From contig VIIQ02000631.1 in NCBI GenBank assembly GCA_007449985.2, forward strand, positions 433,501 through 497,500: 64,000 nucleotides of DNA, in the 5' to 3' direction. This document shows positions 46,505 through 59,826 of this stretch, one piece after another (position 1 is the first letter of the stretch; every line of letters starts with the position of its first letter). The translations under genes were made by a program, and so were the position numbers. Below the pieces are notes generated by a model, which was not told where the DNA came from, ran no database searches, and saw nothing but the letters and a program-made list of their open reading frames with translations. Source of the DNA: Desmodesmus armatus (Eukaryota; Chlorophyta; Chlorophyceae; Sphaeropleales; Scenedesmaceae).

Positions 46505-48138
46505 CATGTCATGTGTACACTGCATGCCTTAGGACCTCTGGCTGAAGGGTGAACTTCACGGTGCTATCAGCTGAGGCTTTCATATTATCTCCTTGCCATG
46601 TATTGGTGCCGCACAGTCCCTCCCTTGGCTACAGCAGCAGCTGCTGGAGTGGTGACCAATGGCAAGGTGGCATGCTTTCAAGTGTCTCGTTCCTGCTGCA
46701 ACCCTGGGTGACCTTGGCGCGCAGCGTGCAGGCAAGGCTGCACATCCACCATGCAAAGACTGTCGCGGCTGTGCCGATGGACTATTTCCTTTGTGTCTAT
46801 CCAGTCTGTGGCGTCTCCTCCATGCCCCCTGCAGGCCTGCACCTTTTGCAGCGCACTCACCAGCATCGCACTTAGCTCGGCTGTCGCATGCTCTCCAAAA
46901 GGGGGCTGTGCAACACCATGTGAGCGTTGCAGGCGCTGTCCTGCACTGCACGCCTCCCTGTGCGCTCCTTGTTGCCGCAGCAATGCGTTGTGTAGAGAGT
47001 TGCGCCCATGTGCCCAGAATATGGCGCTATGGCACAGCATGCGGCCCTATGGCATAGGAAACGGCTGGCCCCTGCCAGTTACCAGCTTGTCGCCATTTGT
47101 TGCTGTTGAAGTCGTCACCCCTGATGCAGCACCTTATCCAGGCCTAGGCATGCTGCGCGCAGTGCACCATGCTCCACATGCGCAGTGCATGCTCTGTGCC
47201 TGGACGGCCGACATTGCAACGCTGTTGTGAGTGCAACAGCTACAGCATAGAAGCTGACACTGTGGTGCTTTCTATGCTGACTCACCTAGCTAGCCGGGTC
47301 TTTTGAAGAAGAAGAATATGCTGGTGAGCTTATTGATTAGCTTCGATGTCCTTGCAAGCCTGTTGTGGCCACGCCTGCTAGCAGGCAAGCGCTTGCCTGC
47401 ACCATCTGTACTGCCAGCAGCTCTGGCAGGGTTTTGGGCTTGTGTGGCTGCGATCTGCCGTTGCAAGCGCCCTTGGTGCCCAGGCAACGTTGCCTGTTAA
47501 CAGAGTTGCCTCGCACCCTCGAAGCCTGTTGAGCTGCTGAGTGCCAGTTGTCTGCATTGCGTCTTTGTTGCATGCTGAGGATGGTGCGACCATGTGTGCA
47601 GTGTGCTTTGGGTGTCAAATGGACGTACATCCATGCCGCATCGCCATGGTGGCCAGCAGCTGGACAGCCACTAGATGTGACTGCCCCAGCCCCCTAGCAA
47701 TTGACTTGGCTGTGCCCCACCCCAGCATGCCGTTCTCGGGTGTGACACTGCAGTGCCAGCCGAATGTGTGAGCACAGCTGAGTGACGGTCTCAGACCATC
47801 ACAGCCTGTGACTGGGACATTTTGAAATCGTTGACATGCGCTGCAGATGTGCCAGCCTCTTCTGAATGTGCTGTTGCCCTCGTCTATCTTGTAAATGAGG
47901 ATGAACTGATATGACACAGTGTCGGACTTCAGCTTGACACTGTACAGTCTTTGGCACACTTTTTGTTGGGGTACCAGGGTCTTTGGCACACTGACATGTC
48001 TTTGGCGCTCAGACAAGACATGGAGCATGAAAGCTGCAGCTGTAACACTCAGAGGTTTACATTGTGACTGTCAGATCAGCACAACATCAACCACAATCCA
48101 GCAAACGGGCAGCACAATTGTAGCAACACCTGCACAAG

Positions 48139-48185
48139 GTACAAAGTAAATTAGGTATAAAGTAAGGTAAAGGTATAAAGTAAAG
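48139..48185 (+). repeat. Short degenerate repeat GGTATAAAGTAA
   Basis: Three to four imperfect copies of (A)GGTA(T/C)AAAGTAA in ~45 bases. AT-rich island in otherwise GC-balanced intergenic DNA. Confidence 0.6.
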
Positions 48186-49039
48186 GCCAACAAATCTCTC
48201 TGCATGAAAACAGTGCATGAGTTGATCAACCTCACTCCAGATAGCCGCCATCTCTAGCTGAAGCAGTTGAGCTCCACCCTCAAGTTTGCACCCATAGCTA
48301 GAAAACAGCCGTGCCAAGTGCCCGCCACCCAACAGCTGGAATCCTGTGCAAAAAGTCGATGTTAGCGGGGCAACTGTACTTGCCGCAGTACGGCAGTAGA
48401 CAGGCCTGGTGAATCAAAAGGTAAATGTGAGGGCGCAAAAGGAGACAAGGCTGCAGGAGTGCTGCGCACAGCAAGTGAGCATCCGCAATGCACAAACCAG
48501 CAGAAATTGGTTTCTGTTTAACTCTACAGCACGCAGACACACCCAGACACATGCGAGTGTCAGTAAGCAGTGACGTCAGTGCCCTTCCCGCCTGTTTGGT
48601 CAGGCTTGCCCAGCAGCACCGTGACGGCTTGAGCTGCAGGAGAACACATGCACACACTGGCAGCAAGGCGGCAGCGCCCGAATGCAGCCGCAAGCGATCG
48701 CACATGCCTTCAAAAAAAGCTTCAAGGAAGGAGTGGAGGCCTTCTAGGCTTGCGCTGCGCAGCACAAGGCAATGCAAGGTGATGTAAAATGAACACGACC
48801 AGATCCAGGTATCCAGGTACCAGACAGGTGTGCTCACCCGCTGGCCCGCGAAACATTGCGAGAGTCACCTTTCAACAAGTGCTGCTGTAAACCTGGGATG
48901 TCGGATTCACCCTGCCCCAAGCAAGGTTTGCTGAATGCCCCACAGGCCAAAGGACATCCCTGGTGCTGGCCTAGCAACAGGGGTTCCAGGCCGGCCAGCA
49001 GGATAGGACACCCGCATCTCATCACCAGCAGCACCAGGG

Positions 49040-49345
49040 GTGGGGATCAACCAAAAGGAACAGGTGGACTACTTTAAGTATGTCAATTACGAGGAAATCG
49101 ATGTTGCATGTGCAGTCATGGCAGCCAGCGTCGTTCATGAAGCAGGAAATAGTGCAGCCGCAGCTGCACAGGGCAAGCACACACACGCACACAAGCTTCG
49201 AATAGTGGCAGTACTGGTACTGCCACACCACAAGCTGGTGTCCGCGGTCTGTCACGCACCCCTTCAACAAACAGACAGGAACTGCATTACTAATGCAGTA
49301 AAAAGATTACGTAACAGCCCACACACCAGACGGCTGTACAGGTGA
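49040..49345 (+). CDS. Open frame of unknown status
   Basis: 101 codons starting MGINQKEQVDYFKYVNYEE, with a protein-like first half (IDVACAVMAASVVHEAGNSA) before the composition turns His/Lys-rich. It could be an exon of an unmodelled gene or a transposase fragment; nothing else nearby supports a gene. Low confidence. Confidence 0.2.
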   Translation: MGINQKEQVDYFKYVNYEEIDVACAVMAASVVHEAGNSAAAAAQGKHTHAHKLRIVAVLVLPHHKLVSAVCHAPLQQTDRNCITNAVKRLRNSPHTRRLYR

Positions 49346-49813
49346 GCTGCCTGGCAACCCAGCAACTGCACAGATTGAATTCTGATCTCAGGACGCAACT
49401 CCTGCCCTGACAGTGCAGGGCTGGGTGGCTAAGACTGTGCCTTGGGGATGGAGGCCTGCCACCCTCCACAACTGCTTCTTCTCAGCACCACAATCCAGGA
49501 CGACGGCCGCCGATGGGAGTCACAAAGACACCACAACTGCTGGACACACCCGTCCAATCATATGGCTACTTGTGACAAGTCCATGACGTGCAAAAAGAAC
49601 CGACCACATCACCACACAAGGTCTGCCTGCAGACCCCCTGCCTATACTGGCAGCAGCCACTTGCCAACAGCAGCCACTTGCAAGACACATCACTCCGGCA
49701 CTCATAGGCTTTTCCGGTCACCCGTAGCTCACTTGCAAGACAAAATCAAACCACTGACTGGGCCACACAGTGTCTTCCCAGCACACAATTGCACCCAGGA
49801 GATCTCCCTGTGG

Positions 49814-52800
49814 CTACGTGCATGCAACCTTCTTTACAATCGCATTGTTGGTGTCTGTGACATACAGAGTCGTGCCAGATGCGTCAAAGGCTAGGCCTGC
49901 TGCGTCTGTCCCTGCCGTGTTCAACCGGCCGCCCAGGGCATTGACAGCTGCATCGCCAGCAGCACCAGCTTCTAACGGGGTGATGTCATTCACCACTCGC
50001 TCGATGATGCCCAATACCTTCACACGGCGTACTGCATTGTTGCCCCTGCAATGAACAACAGACGAGATCGTACACTTGCAGTTCGTAACCGACTTTCAAG
50101 CAGCCACCAACTAGCATTGCTAAGTGTGTGTAGCCAACAGCAACAGGGATACCCAAAACACCTGCTTTGACACACAGTGCAAGCCCAAGTTGGCTCGCCC
50201 TCCGCAACTGGGGTGCTACAAGTGATAAGCCTATGGGCGCCCTCATACTCGTTGGGTCGGTGGCTAGTGCTGTGGCTCAGGACCTTGTCCTGTCATGTAC
50301 TTTCCTTTCAACTGTACTGTACTCTGCTCCGAAAGTTCCCTGCCTCCCTTCCTCACCTGTCCAGTATGTACACGTCCCCATTGGCAGCCACAGCCACAGC
50401 TGATGGTGCTGACAGCAGTGCGTCCGTCGCAGCTGCACCATCCCCTGAGCTGCCTGGTGTCCCGGTCACTGCTGGGCCAGCAAAGGTGGAGAGAATGCCG
50501 CTGGACAGCACCACTTTCCTGACCTGCAAGCAGACCACCAGTTTATCAAAAGATGTTGAAGCCATGAGGAGTGCAGTGCCGATGTGCTGATGCTATTGAA
50601 AATATTGCTGCTGATATTAATAGTAGCACTGCCCTGGGGGGGGGGGGGCTGGGGGGGGGCTGCTTGCCACCAATTGCTACACAGACACTGCTGAAGGGAA
50701 TTGCTACACAGACACTGCTGAAGGCTCCGCTGCACCACTGTTCTCAGATGAGAACTTCTTTAGGCAGGCGTGTCTTAGGCAGTTGGCACAATTGTCACAG
50801 CCTCGCGCATGTCCTGCTGTTTGTTGCAAGGCAGCTCTCACTGCTGGGGTTTGGTAATTGCCAACAACCCCTCCAGCACACCTTGTTGTTCCCGGTGTCA
50901 GCGATGTACATGATATCGCCATCAGCACTCAAAGCCACGCCAGTCGGGGCGGAGAGGCTTGCTGATGTAGCTGTGCCAACTGGTCCGTCACCCCCAGTTG
51001 CAGCACACACCCCAGCCACTGTAGTAATGTTGGTGCCGGCTGCATTGACGCGGCGGACACAGTGGCTGCCGGTGACTGCGATGAACAGCTCTCCTGCTGA
51101 GTTCACAGCCAGGCCCCTGGGGCTGCTGAGAGTGGCAGCCGTTGGTGCCCCGTTGTCCCCGGTATGACCTGCGCAGACCAGAACCGCACAGAAAGCACTG
51201 AGTGGCAGCTTGATCAACAACCTCAACCATGCACAGCAACATGGCTGCGTATGTTGCAGCCCTAGTCTGTGCTCAATGTAAGTGCAACAAGGCTGCTGCG
51301 CTCCAGCATGCTTAGGTGGGTGCAGCATCACCATAGGAGGGCACTCCTGCACAAGCCACACTGTGGGATCTTTGCTTTGGCAGAGTGCAACTGCGGCAAT
51401 AGCCTACCTGCGGTGCCGCTGCCAGCGTATGCTGCAATGTTGCCACCGACCACACGCCGCACACGGTTGTTGCCGGTATCTGCAGATCCCACGGCAGCCA
51501 CACACACACGCTGTTCACCAGGGCTTTGTATTCTCTGCTTGAAGCAGATGCTGCTGCTGCTGTATAGCGACATGGCCGCAACCCCTCCATCCTGCCTGTG
51601 ACTGGCTGACCTGACAGACTGAAATGCCGCAAGTCATTGGAGTCTACTAGCCGTGGCTGCCGTGATATCGCTGAGGATGGACTGCGTATTGAGAAAACTG
51701 TGCTTTACTGTGCACGTTGCTGTACTGTACTGTGGTGTAGGGACTGTGCTGCAAGAAGTTGTGAGGTGCTAGTGCAGCTGCTGCACACACCTGAGATGTA
51801 CACAGTGGTGCCGTCAGAAGAGGCGGCCACTCCTCCAGGACTGTTAAGCAGGGCCAAGCTGGCCGACCCACCATCACCAGTACCTGCAGCCATGATTCAC
51901 CAGTATGCAGCATTAGCACCGATGCTGCACAGCTTGCAGACTTTTGCTATTGACTACTTAAGCATTGAGTGGCGACCATGACAGCAGACAAGGCTGAGCT
52001 GCACGTGGCTGAACAACCCAGGGCACTAGGGTGCAAGTGCCATCCCAGCCTTGCTTCCCAAACATGAGCAAACGGAGGGGAGCAGTCTCAAGTGTGTGCA
52101 TGTGGCGGGTTGGGGCCAGGCAGAGATGTCACAGCACACATATACAGAATCTATATATGGGTGCGGCCACTCACTGCCAGACGGGCCAGTTCCTGCCAAC
52201 ACGAGCAGGTTGGTGCCGTCTGACTTCATAACAGCATGCTTGGCAGCATCTGCAGCCAAGCAAAGGAGCCACGCATCACGCAAGACAATCATGGATGTCA
52301 GTTTTATAGCGATCAGCGGCCCAAACAGTGACCCAGCACACAGCAAGGCGACATGAGCCTTGGGTACATGTGTTTTTTTAGAGGTACAGGGGGGGGGGGG
52401 GGGGACCCCCACCGGCTGGCCACACACGCAACAGCTTCCGGGAGCCCGAAGCAAAGCCTCACACCGATGGGACACATGTGTGTTGCCCAACTAGCTTGCA
52501 TGAAGACTGCGCTTGAGCCTGCGAGCTGGGAGTTCAGGTGTGCTGCCTGATCATATATGCAGCATACTTGTGATGAACCATGTAACAGTAACAGTGATGA
52601 CGCTGGAATGGCCACTGTCTGTGCTCCATGTGGGTTGGAGTGCCTGGCAGGTGCATACGCAGCCTCGTCTTACTAGTATCCATCGCAGAACAGTTGTAAG
52701 CTGTTTCACTGGCAAACCATGCCCATGCGCATGAGCTGCCATGCCATAGCAATGCTTGCATCTTTGCCAATAGCTCTGCGTGAACTGCGCACCTGCTATG

Positions 52801-55800
52801 TAAACATTGCCCCCACCAGTTGCGATGGCTGTAGGGCCAAAAAGCACTGACTGTGCCACTGGCGTTGAAGCTGCAGGAGGGCCCAAGGGATCCAGGCCTG
52901 CCAGTCTGGAAACAGCACCGGTCGAGATTTCGCGCACAATCTGGTTGCCAGTGTCTGTGAAAAAGATATAGGTGGATGCAGTATGATACAGCACTGCTGT
53001 GGGTGATCGCAGCTGTGCTGCTGTGAGGGCATTCCCCCCAGCAAAGCCAGCTGTGCCAGTCCCAGCATAAGTGTTGGTGGTGTTGTCGGCCAGATTGATG
53101 CCGCGGATTCGCTGCAGTCAGCAAAAATGACATGGAAGTGTTGTGTGGTGTGTCAGGCAATGAACGTGGCAACTGGCTGTCGATGCAGCACTCAGGTAGT
53201 GAAAGCATTCTCAGAGGCCCATGCTGAACACACCGCATGCAGTATCACCTCAACCTTGCATTGAGGCTCAGGGGCGCTGCTCTCTCAACAACCAGATATA
53301 AGTGCCACTACAGGGTGTGCGCCCAACCGCGCAGCATGAGTTTTGCAGTAATGCTCAGGCTGTCTGACAAGGCTGGCAGTTGCAGAAACACTACACCAAC
53401 ACCGCTGCTGCACTCACATGGTTACCGCTGTCTGCAACGTAAAGGGTGTTGTTTGATCCCCACCAAAGACCCTTGGGACCGTTGAACCTGGTGGATATGG
53501 GGTTAGTGTCGCCGTCACCAGCAAAGTCAGCTGAGCCGGCCGCGCCAGCAAACTTGGAGACATACTCGCCCTCAACCACCCATATCAAATGGGACTGAGC
53601 GCTTGATATGTACAGCTTGCAGTCAGTGCCACTGACTGCGGCTGCATATGGGGCTTCCACACTAGCTTTGCCGGGGTCCGAAGAGGGAACGGTGTACCCG
53701 TCGGCGTTACCGATCGATCCGATGCCAATCAAAGTACGCGCTTTGCCAGTGGCAGGGTCAAACCGGAGCACACGCTGCAGGCAGGCAGACATTAGGCCAA
53801 GTCCAAGGAAAGTGCAGTACACAGGTTGAGTATAGCACCGCACATTGCGCAATGTGATCCGTCTCTGAGCTCTTGAGCTTCATAGCTACAGGTGTGAATT
53901 TAGTTTGATTTGACGCGGCAGTCTGCAGCTTGCATGCAAGGGCTCTGGAGCATGCTGTGGGCACTGTTGTGCCCTGCAAAACTTGCAAAGATCTCCCTCC
54001 AAATCAGCCTCACATTGTTTCCTGTGTCCAGAACAATCAGTCCACCTCCGCAGACTGAAGGCTCCACTGCAACGCCCTCTGGAAATTGGAGTTGTGCCGA
54101 GGTCCCGTCCACTTCGCTGGCATCAGCTACACTCGGGAGGTAACCAGCTGTGCTGTTTCCTGCAGCAGCGTCATGCCGAGCACTCGCATAAGCCTGCTCA
54201 TTCTTGGATCAGCATGATGTTGTACATTCACTGTTTTCTGCGAGGTTGTACACATTCAAAGCAGAGCATACACCGTGGGTACAAGCTACACATGCTTGTG
54301 CTGTACAGCATGTCACAGTGCATTGTACTGGTTGTGAAGCATGACATGCAAGATGTTGGCAGCTGCCGGGGCGCCTAGCTGCTGCTGTTGGTCCTTACCA
54401 ACAACCGTGGTGATTATCCCACTGCTGATCTTGCGTATCACGTGGTTGTTTGTGTCTGTGTGTGCAGTACACGCAAACAGCAGCAGCAAGAACACACTGC
54501 TGAGTAAGTGCTGTGTGCGGTATGGCCGGAGCACCCAATTGCAGCCCAAAGAACATGGCATCTGCCTATAGCCTTATTGCTACAATACACACAAAACAAC
54601 ACAATCGTCAACAGCATTGACTGGAGCAACTCGATCTGTGTTTTGACGCGGCAAAACACTGACATACAAATAAGCGTCGGAGTACATGTGGAAGAATGCA
54701 AGTCCAAACAGAATGTTGCAGGGGTGGCAGGAGGAGACCGGCAAACAACACACATCAGGGACTGACATGCTTTGCGGACTCACCAGCCACAAACAGGTCA
54801 GTATCGTTGAATGCCAACCCGCCTGGTGAGGACAGCTTGGCTGACGTGGCAGTGCTGCCGTCACCAGAATACCCTGAACAGGCAACACGCACATGTGACC
54901 TCACATATGCTTGATTCTTGGGCGGCCTGAAGCCCTGTCGTTTACAACAGCCGTGTTCCCGTGGTCATGGTAACCGTGCAGGAATCTTTGTCCGTGTCAC
55001 CCATGCGTGAGCTTTACTGTGAACCCGAGTCATACACAAAACAAGCAGACTGAACGTGCAGCTCGCCAACCTGGCTAGCAAATAGCCCTGCCCGGCTGGA
55101 TTGCGGCTGCACAAAGCCTGACATCTTAATTGGAAAAGCGGAACTGTACAGCGGAACATGTTGAGCCCACTCTGCCACACCTGATGCCCCTGTGCCAGCC
55201 ACCAACACCAGTTTGCCGTTGTTGAGGTCCAACTTCTTTATAGTGTGCGTCCTCCTGCAAGGCATACACCTCATGCTGAACATGGCATGTAGACATACAA
55301 TGCTACTGCCCTACCACATGTGAGGGTGGAACTGACCAAGTCACTGTGCGCTCTGTGGTCAATATCAAGAAGAAAGGAACAGCAAATGATTACGAGTTTG
55401 GACTGCCGCTCACAACTGCCAGTCGTGATTCCAGTTTAGCAGAAGACACAGTCCACCTCTTCCCACCTGTCAGTAATGTGAAACACCCAGCCAGCTTCAG
55501 CGATGCCAGTAGGCTCCAGCAGCTGATTTGCCGTTGCTGCTTCGCCCAAGTTTTCAAAGCCACCAACCGCTGTGGTGAGCTGTGTCGTGCTGACATTGCA
55601 TCCTGCAGGTTGCATTGCAGCGCGCCGCAGTAGCGAGCATGGGCAAAGCGCAATGGTAAACTATCCCACGCTCATTTCAGCATCTTCACGTAGACGTTCA
55701 CACAGCATCTCAAACCCATCGAATGGACACCCAGCTTGATCTGGCTGTAAATCATGCGGGAGTGCTTAGCCCGTAATGTTATCAGGATGCTGCAGGCCTC

Positions 55801-58800
55801 TTGGGCGGAGGGAATGCTGTGCCATAATAAGCTGCTGCGCACCTGTGCACCCTGCAGCTTCACTGGTGTAGCTGGCCCAGCTCTCAGTGCAGGTGCATGT
55901 ACGACCTGCTGCTGAGTTGGGTGCTGACTCATCCAAGTCAGCACAGCTAGCTGGCGACAGGCCAGCACTGCTGCAGGGGAACGAGGAGCAGGCATCCACA
56001 TCTGCAGCACATTACACCACACAGACACCACCTCCGACTCAGATGGTGCGTGTACTAGACGTACCTACGGTTCACTTGAACCTTTTGGTGTCTATCTGTG
56101 TGCTGCTTTGCGGTGACGAGTACGAAGGGCTGTCACAGTTCCCACTGTCCCCTCACACACGGCCACCAAGGCAGGCAATGGCTCATTTGCTGTAGAGAGA
56201 GGCTGGTTGAACCCCCAAGCATACATGTTCCCATACAACAGGCAGGCAGCAGTGCTAGGTGTGGCTGCAGATATTGTCCTTGTATCTTTGGGAATCCAGC
56301 TGGCCGTCAGCATCACTGGTAGGTTGGCTGCAAGCCCTAAAGCCTAAACTCTGCACCCTGCTCACTTCTTCCATAGAAGGCCACCCTGAAGTCTCTAAAG
56401 AGGCTGGGGCAGTCCAGTGCGGGTGTGACTGCACTCCTCATGGTCAGACACCTCCTGATCAAGCTGGAGCCTGCCTCCCCGCCATTGAAGCATGACTGCA
56501 GCGTCTGCACAGCAACCAGCAGCAGCAAATGCAACAGGTGTGGGCGTGTAGAAACGTACATCGACCGTGGTGCAGTACCGCACGCTCTCCTCCCTCCTCA
56601 GACTGGGTGCGTGGCACTCCATTACGTCATGTTCTTTTCTCCCTCTGGGCTTCTTGAGCCTTTTATGTGTCTGCTGTCAGGCCTCAGCCACAGGGCTTGC
56701 TTGACATTGTTGGTGACCTCAGCAGCACTAGGTCTCCTTCATACTCAGCACCAACACATGCGCACCCTCATTACACCTGCAGGCAGCCCAGCTGGCAAGC
56801 AGGTCCAGCTGCTTGCCATCCAACTCTTGCAGGAACCTACATTCTGCCCTTGCTGTCACAGGGCTTGACGGTCAAGCCCACAAGCTTTCACTCTTGCTGT
56901 GATTGCTGCTGCATTGCCCTCAGACCTCGGCACCCCATAGTCAGCTGGAGAGGCTGTCATGCTTTACCTGGTCTGCAGAGGGTATGGTTGGTGGGTTGCT
57001 GGCTGCCCCAACGCACGAGGTGCTGTAGCCACTTGACCCACCAACTGACTCCTGCCAGCGGCAGAGAGTGCCGGTCTTGGTGGTGTTGTACGTCTGCAGG
57101 TACACACGGCACCTGCAGCAGGCGAACACAATTCAATCACAGCGACGCTTGAGTGAGAAAGCCGTGAGAAGACTCCTTGACTTGGTACATACTTGAGTTA
57201 GTACTGACTGCGGCTGCTAACAGGCCTTGCCATCGTAACATGCATGTACTGTGCAGTACATCATGTTCAAGCAGCTGCAAGGGAGACACACTAGAAGTAA
57301 CGGTGATGACTCATGGGCTATCACAATGGGGCAGGGAGTGACCTGTGTGCTACACGCAGTTGACTGTGTGACGTCCCACAGCTGGGCAGCTTGCACAGCA
57401 GCTGCACCCTCGTGCAGCAGCCCGCTAACACTCACTTGGCGCCGTTCTGCAAGAGAGGGGCGTTCAGCTTGATCCTGGCCCAGTAGTTTGTGTTAGGGGT
57501 CAGGAACACTGCTGTCTGTGAAGCTGATCCGGGTGAAAGGTCCACGATATCAAAGTGCAGCACTCCAGAGCGTGATGCACCCCAACTGAAGGTCTGTGCT
57601 GCTGACAGTGTGACGTACGCGCTGTAGACCATGGTGTTGGGGTTGCCTCCTGAGGTGTCGTATATGGCAACATCCACTCCTGTGAGGGTGCAGTTGCCCC
57701 CACTGAGTGTGCCTTGCACATTGCCGATCACGCCAATCTGCATCCCCTGTTGATAGGCAGCGCAAGCGTACATGGGCCAAGCAGCAACCGTGAGTAGGTT
57801 GGTCGTCCGCACCAGCGCAGTGTGTCCCCAAACCCCTGCAGAAGCCGCCAGGACTGTGGAAGTCACACAAGCATATAAAGTGGCATCCCTATGAGCCTGG
57901 CTACCACAAAAGGCCACCATATGAGCTTGGTTTGGCTCCAGAAAGGGTGGCCAAGCCTGACCTAATAGCATCAGCCCATCAGCTCTCGCACTGCAATCAA
58001 CTGCAGCTGTGCTGTGTGTCTGCACTGCTGCACTGCTCTCAGTGCAACAGCTGCACTTCTGCATAGCGGCAGAGGCAGGCAGCCCCATGACAAACTTTGT
58101 GGGTGACTGACTGGCTGTGGTGTGCGTGACTGACCTGCACTGCAGCATCGGTCCAAGTGGCCCCAGCAGGCTTTGCAGGCACACTGAAGTGCGCCCAGCC
58201 GTACCTGCAATTGCATCACAAGCAACAGCCAGAAGCAGTACATGCTGAAAGTCACGTGCGAGCATAAGCACCGAAGGAGGGCATCAAACTAGCCATGGGA
58301 AGACCCACTCTTGGCTGCTGTGTGGAAGTGCCTGTGGGTGCTGTGACTTTGCGGATGCTGGCAGACCTTTGCTGGGCAGATGATTGCCCTGCACTGAGCC
58401 CTCTATGCACCTGGCTCTCAAAGGGCACCGGCCAGGTGTCATGAAGCAGGTCCGTGTGGCTAATACACAGGCCGCACGGTCTGTTGCTGTTGCAGCTGCT
58501 GCCAGCCATGGCTATGCCCGAGAGCCACACTGCCATGCCTGCTGCAGCAGCTGTCTACTGCTGCATGACAAAGCCACACTCCCAGCTGTCTACTACTGCA
58601 TACTATGCACGATGTGACATCGTCTCTGCTGCTGTACGCCTGCTGAATGTCCCGGCGCCGTATGTGCAGCTTACGTTTCCCAGCCGCTGTACGCTGTATC
58701 ATTGAAGTCCTGAGCTGAAATACCCAGTACCTGCAACATGGACACACAGGCACACATATCAACACGTCAGCCTGCCAGATTGCCAAACAAGCATGTGTGT

Positions 58801-59826
58801 GTGCTACACCCCTGACGGTGGTCACCGGAGGCTGCTGTTGGCGCGTGCTGCTGTCAATGTGTGAAGGCCCTGTCAGCTGGCAGGCTAGTTTGGAATCACC
58901 AGCTCCTGCTGTGGCTCCCTGTGAAGGCTGTCTGAATGACCTCGCTGGGGGTGCGACTGCAAGTCTGCTGCAGGTGCACTGGCGCCCTGATGGCAGCTGC
59001 ATATGTGCTGTCACAGTATGCGCAGCCATGCGACACAGTATGGCTGTGCAGGGCGCTCAGAGGCCACGTACCCTGCCGCTGCTGTAAGGGTGGTCGCAGA
59101 CCCAATTGTCTGACACTAGCACGCCATAGCCTGTTGGCAGGGCTGCATAGTCGCTCCAGGAGCTGCCTGCTGGACAGACTCGGCTGAGGCCTGCGTGGCA
59201 ATGCAGACGTTTGCAGCAGTGTGAGCACAACACATTGCTGCTGCTGCCTAGGGTTGAGTGCTACCCCTTCCTTCACTTGGGTTTCCTGCCCTTCCTTACA
59301 TGTGCCCCCTGCTCCCCTCTGCATGCTGCCAGTTGTTACACCAGTGCACCCATCTGCACTCAAGAACAAGAACAGCTTGCTCACAGTCACCTTCACCACG
59401 AAACCCCCTTCACCTGCGTCTGCTGCCACAAAGGTTGTGGTAGAGAAACCAGACGTCAAACGGCGCCTGCTCCTCTGGCTGCTGCCTGCTAGACTCTGCG
59501 AGTATGCCGTGAGGGGCTGCAACCGGTGCGGAAGCTGCCACTGTGGGATCGGCTCTGCCTCCCTATAGACACAAAGAGCACGTCCAGTGTGCGAGCAATC
59601 CGTTCGGATCTCTCCTGAGGTCATCGGGTGCCCGGGAATATGAGTGCTGCCTGGGAAGTCTAGAGCGATTGTGGCCTACGGCAAGCCCCACGCACCTCTC
59701 AAGCGATACGTCGCTTTCTCCCAGCATGTTCCAGCCCCCATCGAGCTGGTCTGAGCCGTAAGCAAAAGCTGTGAAATTCCATATCACAAGGAGGAAAAGA
59801 AGAAACCGCTGCTGCGGGAGTCCCAT
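49814..59826 (-). CDS. Secreted multidomain protein: beta-sandwich, EGF-like module, ~12 NHL repeats
   Basis: Twenty-three exons, complement: 59696-59826, 59414-59562, 59072-59190, 58675-58730, 58135-58204, 57436-57737, 56968-57112, 56366-56504, 56157-56264, 55843-56001, 55337-55352, 55181-55254, 54784-54873, 54399-54455, 54014-54159, 53418-53774, 52793-53111, 52175-52249, 51791-51883, 51408-51479, 50882-51168, 50357-50523, 49814-50045; phases all close, ~1120 aa. It starts with a signal peptide (QQRFLLFLLVIWNFTAFAYG). Residues ~135-275 form a beta-sandwich-like region (YGWAHFSVPAKPAG, CTLTGVDVAIYDTSGG, NTNYWARIKL) like bacterial choice-of-anchor domains. Residues ~407-459 are EGF-like (VDACSSFPC, RTCTC). 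Residues 465-1120 are NHL blades (DTGNNRVRRV, AGTGASGYSGDG, SSPGGLA), i.e. beta-propeller. Probably extracellular or cell-wall associated; ligand unknown. Exons 2-3 and 8-9 are the least certain. Confidence 0.8.
55337..55352 (-). other. 16-nt microexon in the NHL gene
   Basis: AGCGCACAGTGACTTG lies between a strong polypyrimidine acceptor and a GTCAGT donor. It restores phase between the EGF exon (ends phase 1) and the first NHL exon (needs phase 2), coding the end of the GCTE-RTVTW linker. Confidence 0.6.

Larger units (their letters stand above)
46505..49813. other. Long stretch without a recognised gene
   Basis: About 3.3 kb between the 3' ends of the BCS1-like (+) and NHL (-) genes. No confident exon chain was found. 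Items seen: a short TATAAAGTAA-type repeat around 48140-48185, and a plus-strand open frame at 49040-49345 of normal amino-acid composition (listed separately). The rest shows no domain-like translation on either strand. Confidence 0.5.

Noticed and set aside
57855..58271. Upstream extension of the NHL beta-sandwich exon as one continuous frame
   Set aside because: Continuous reading gives a Cys/His-rich nonsense-like stretch; splicing 58135-58204 to 57737 restores the sandwich strands in phase.
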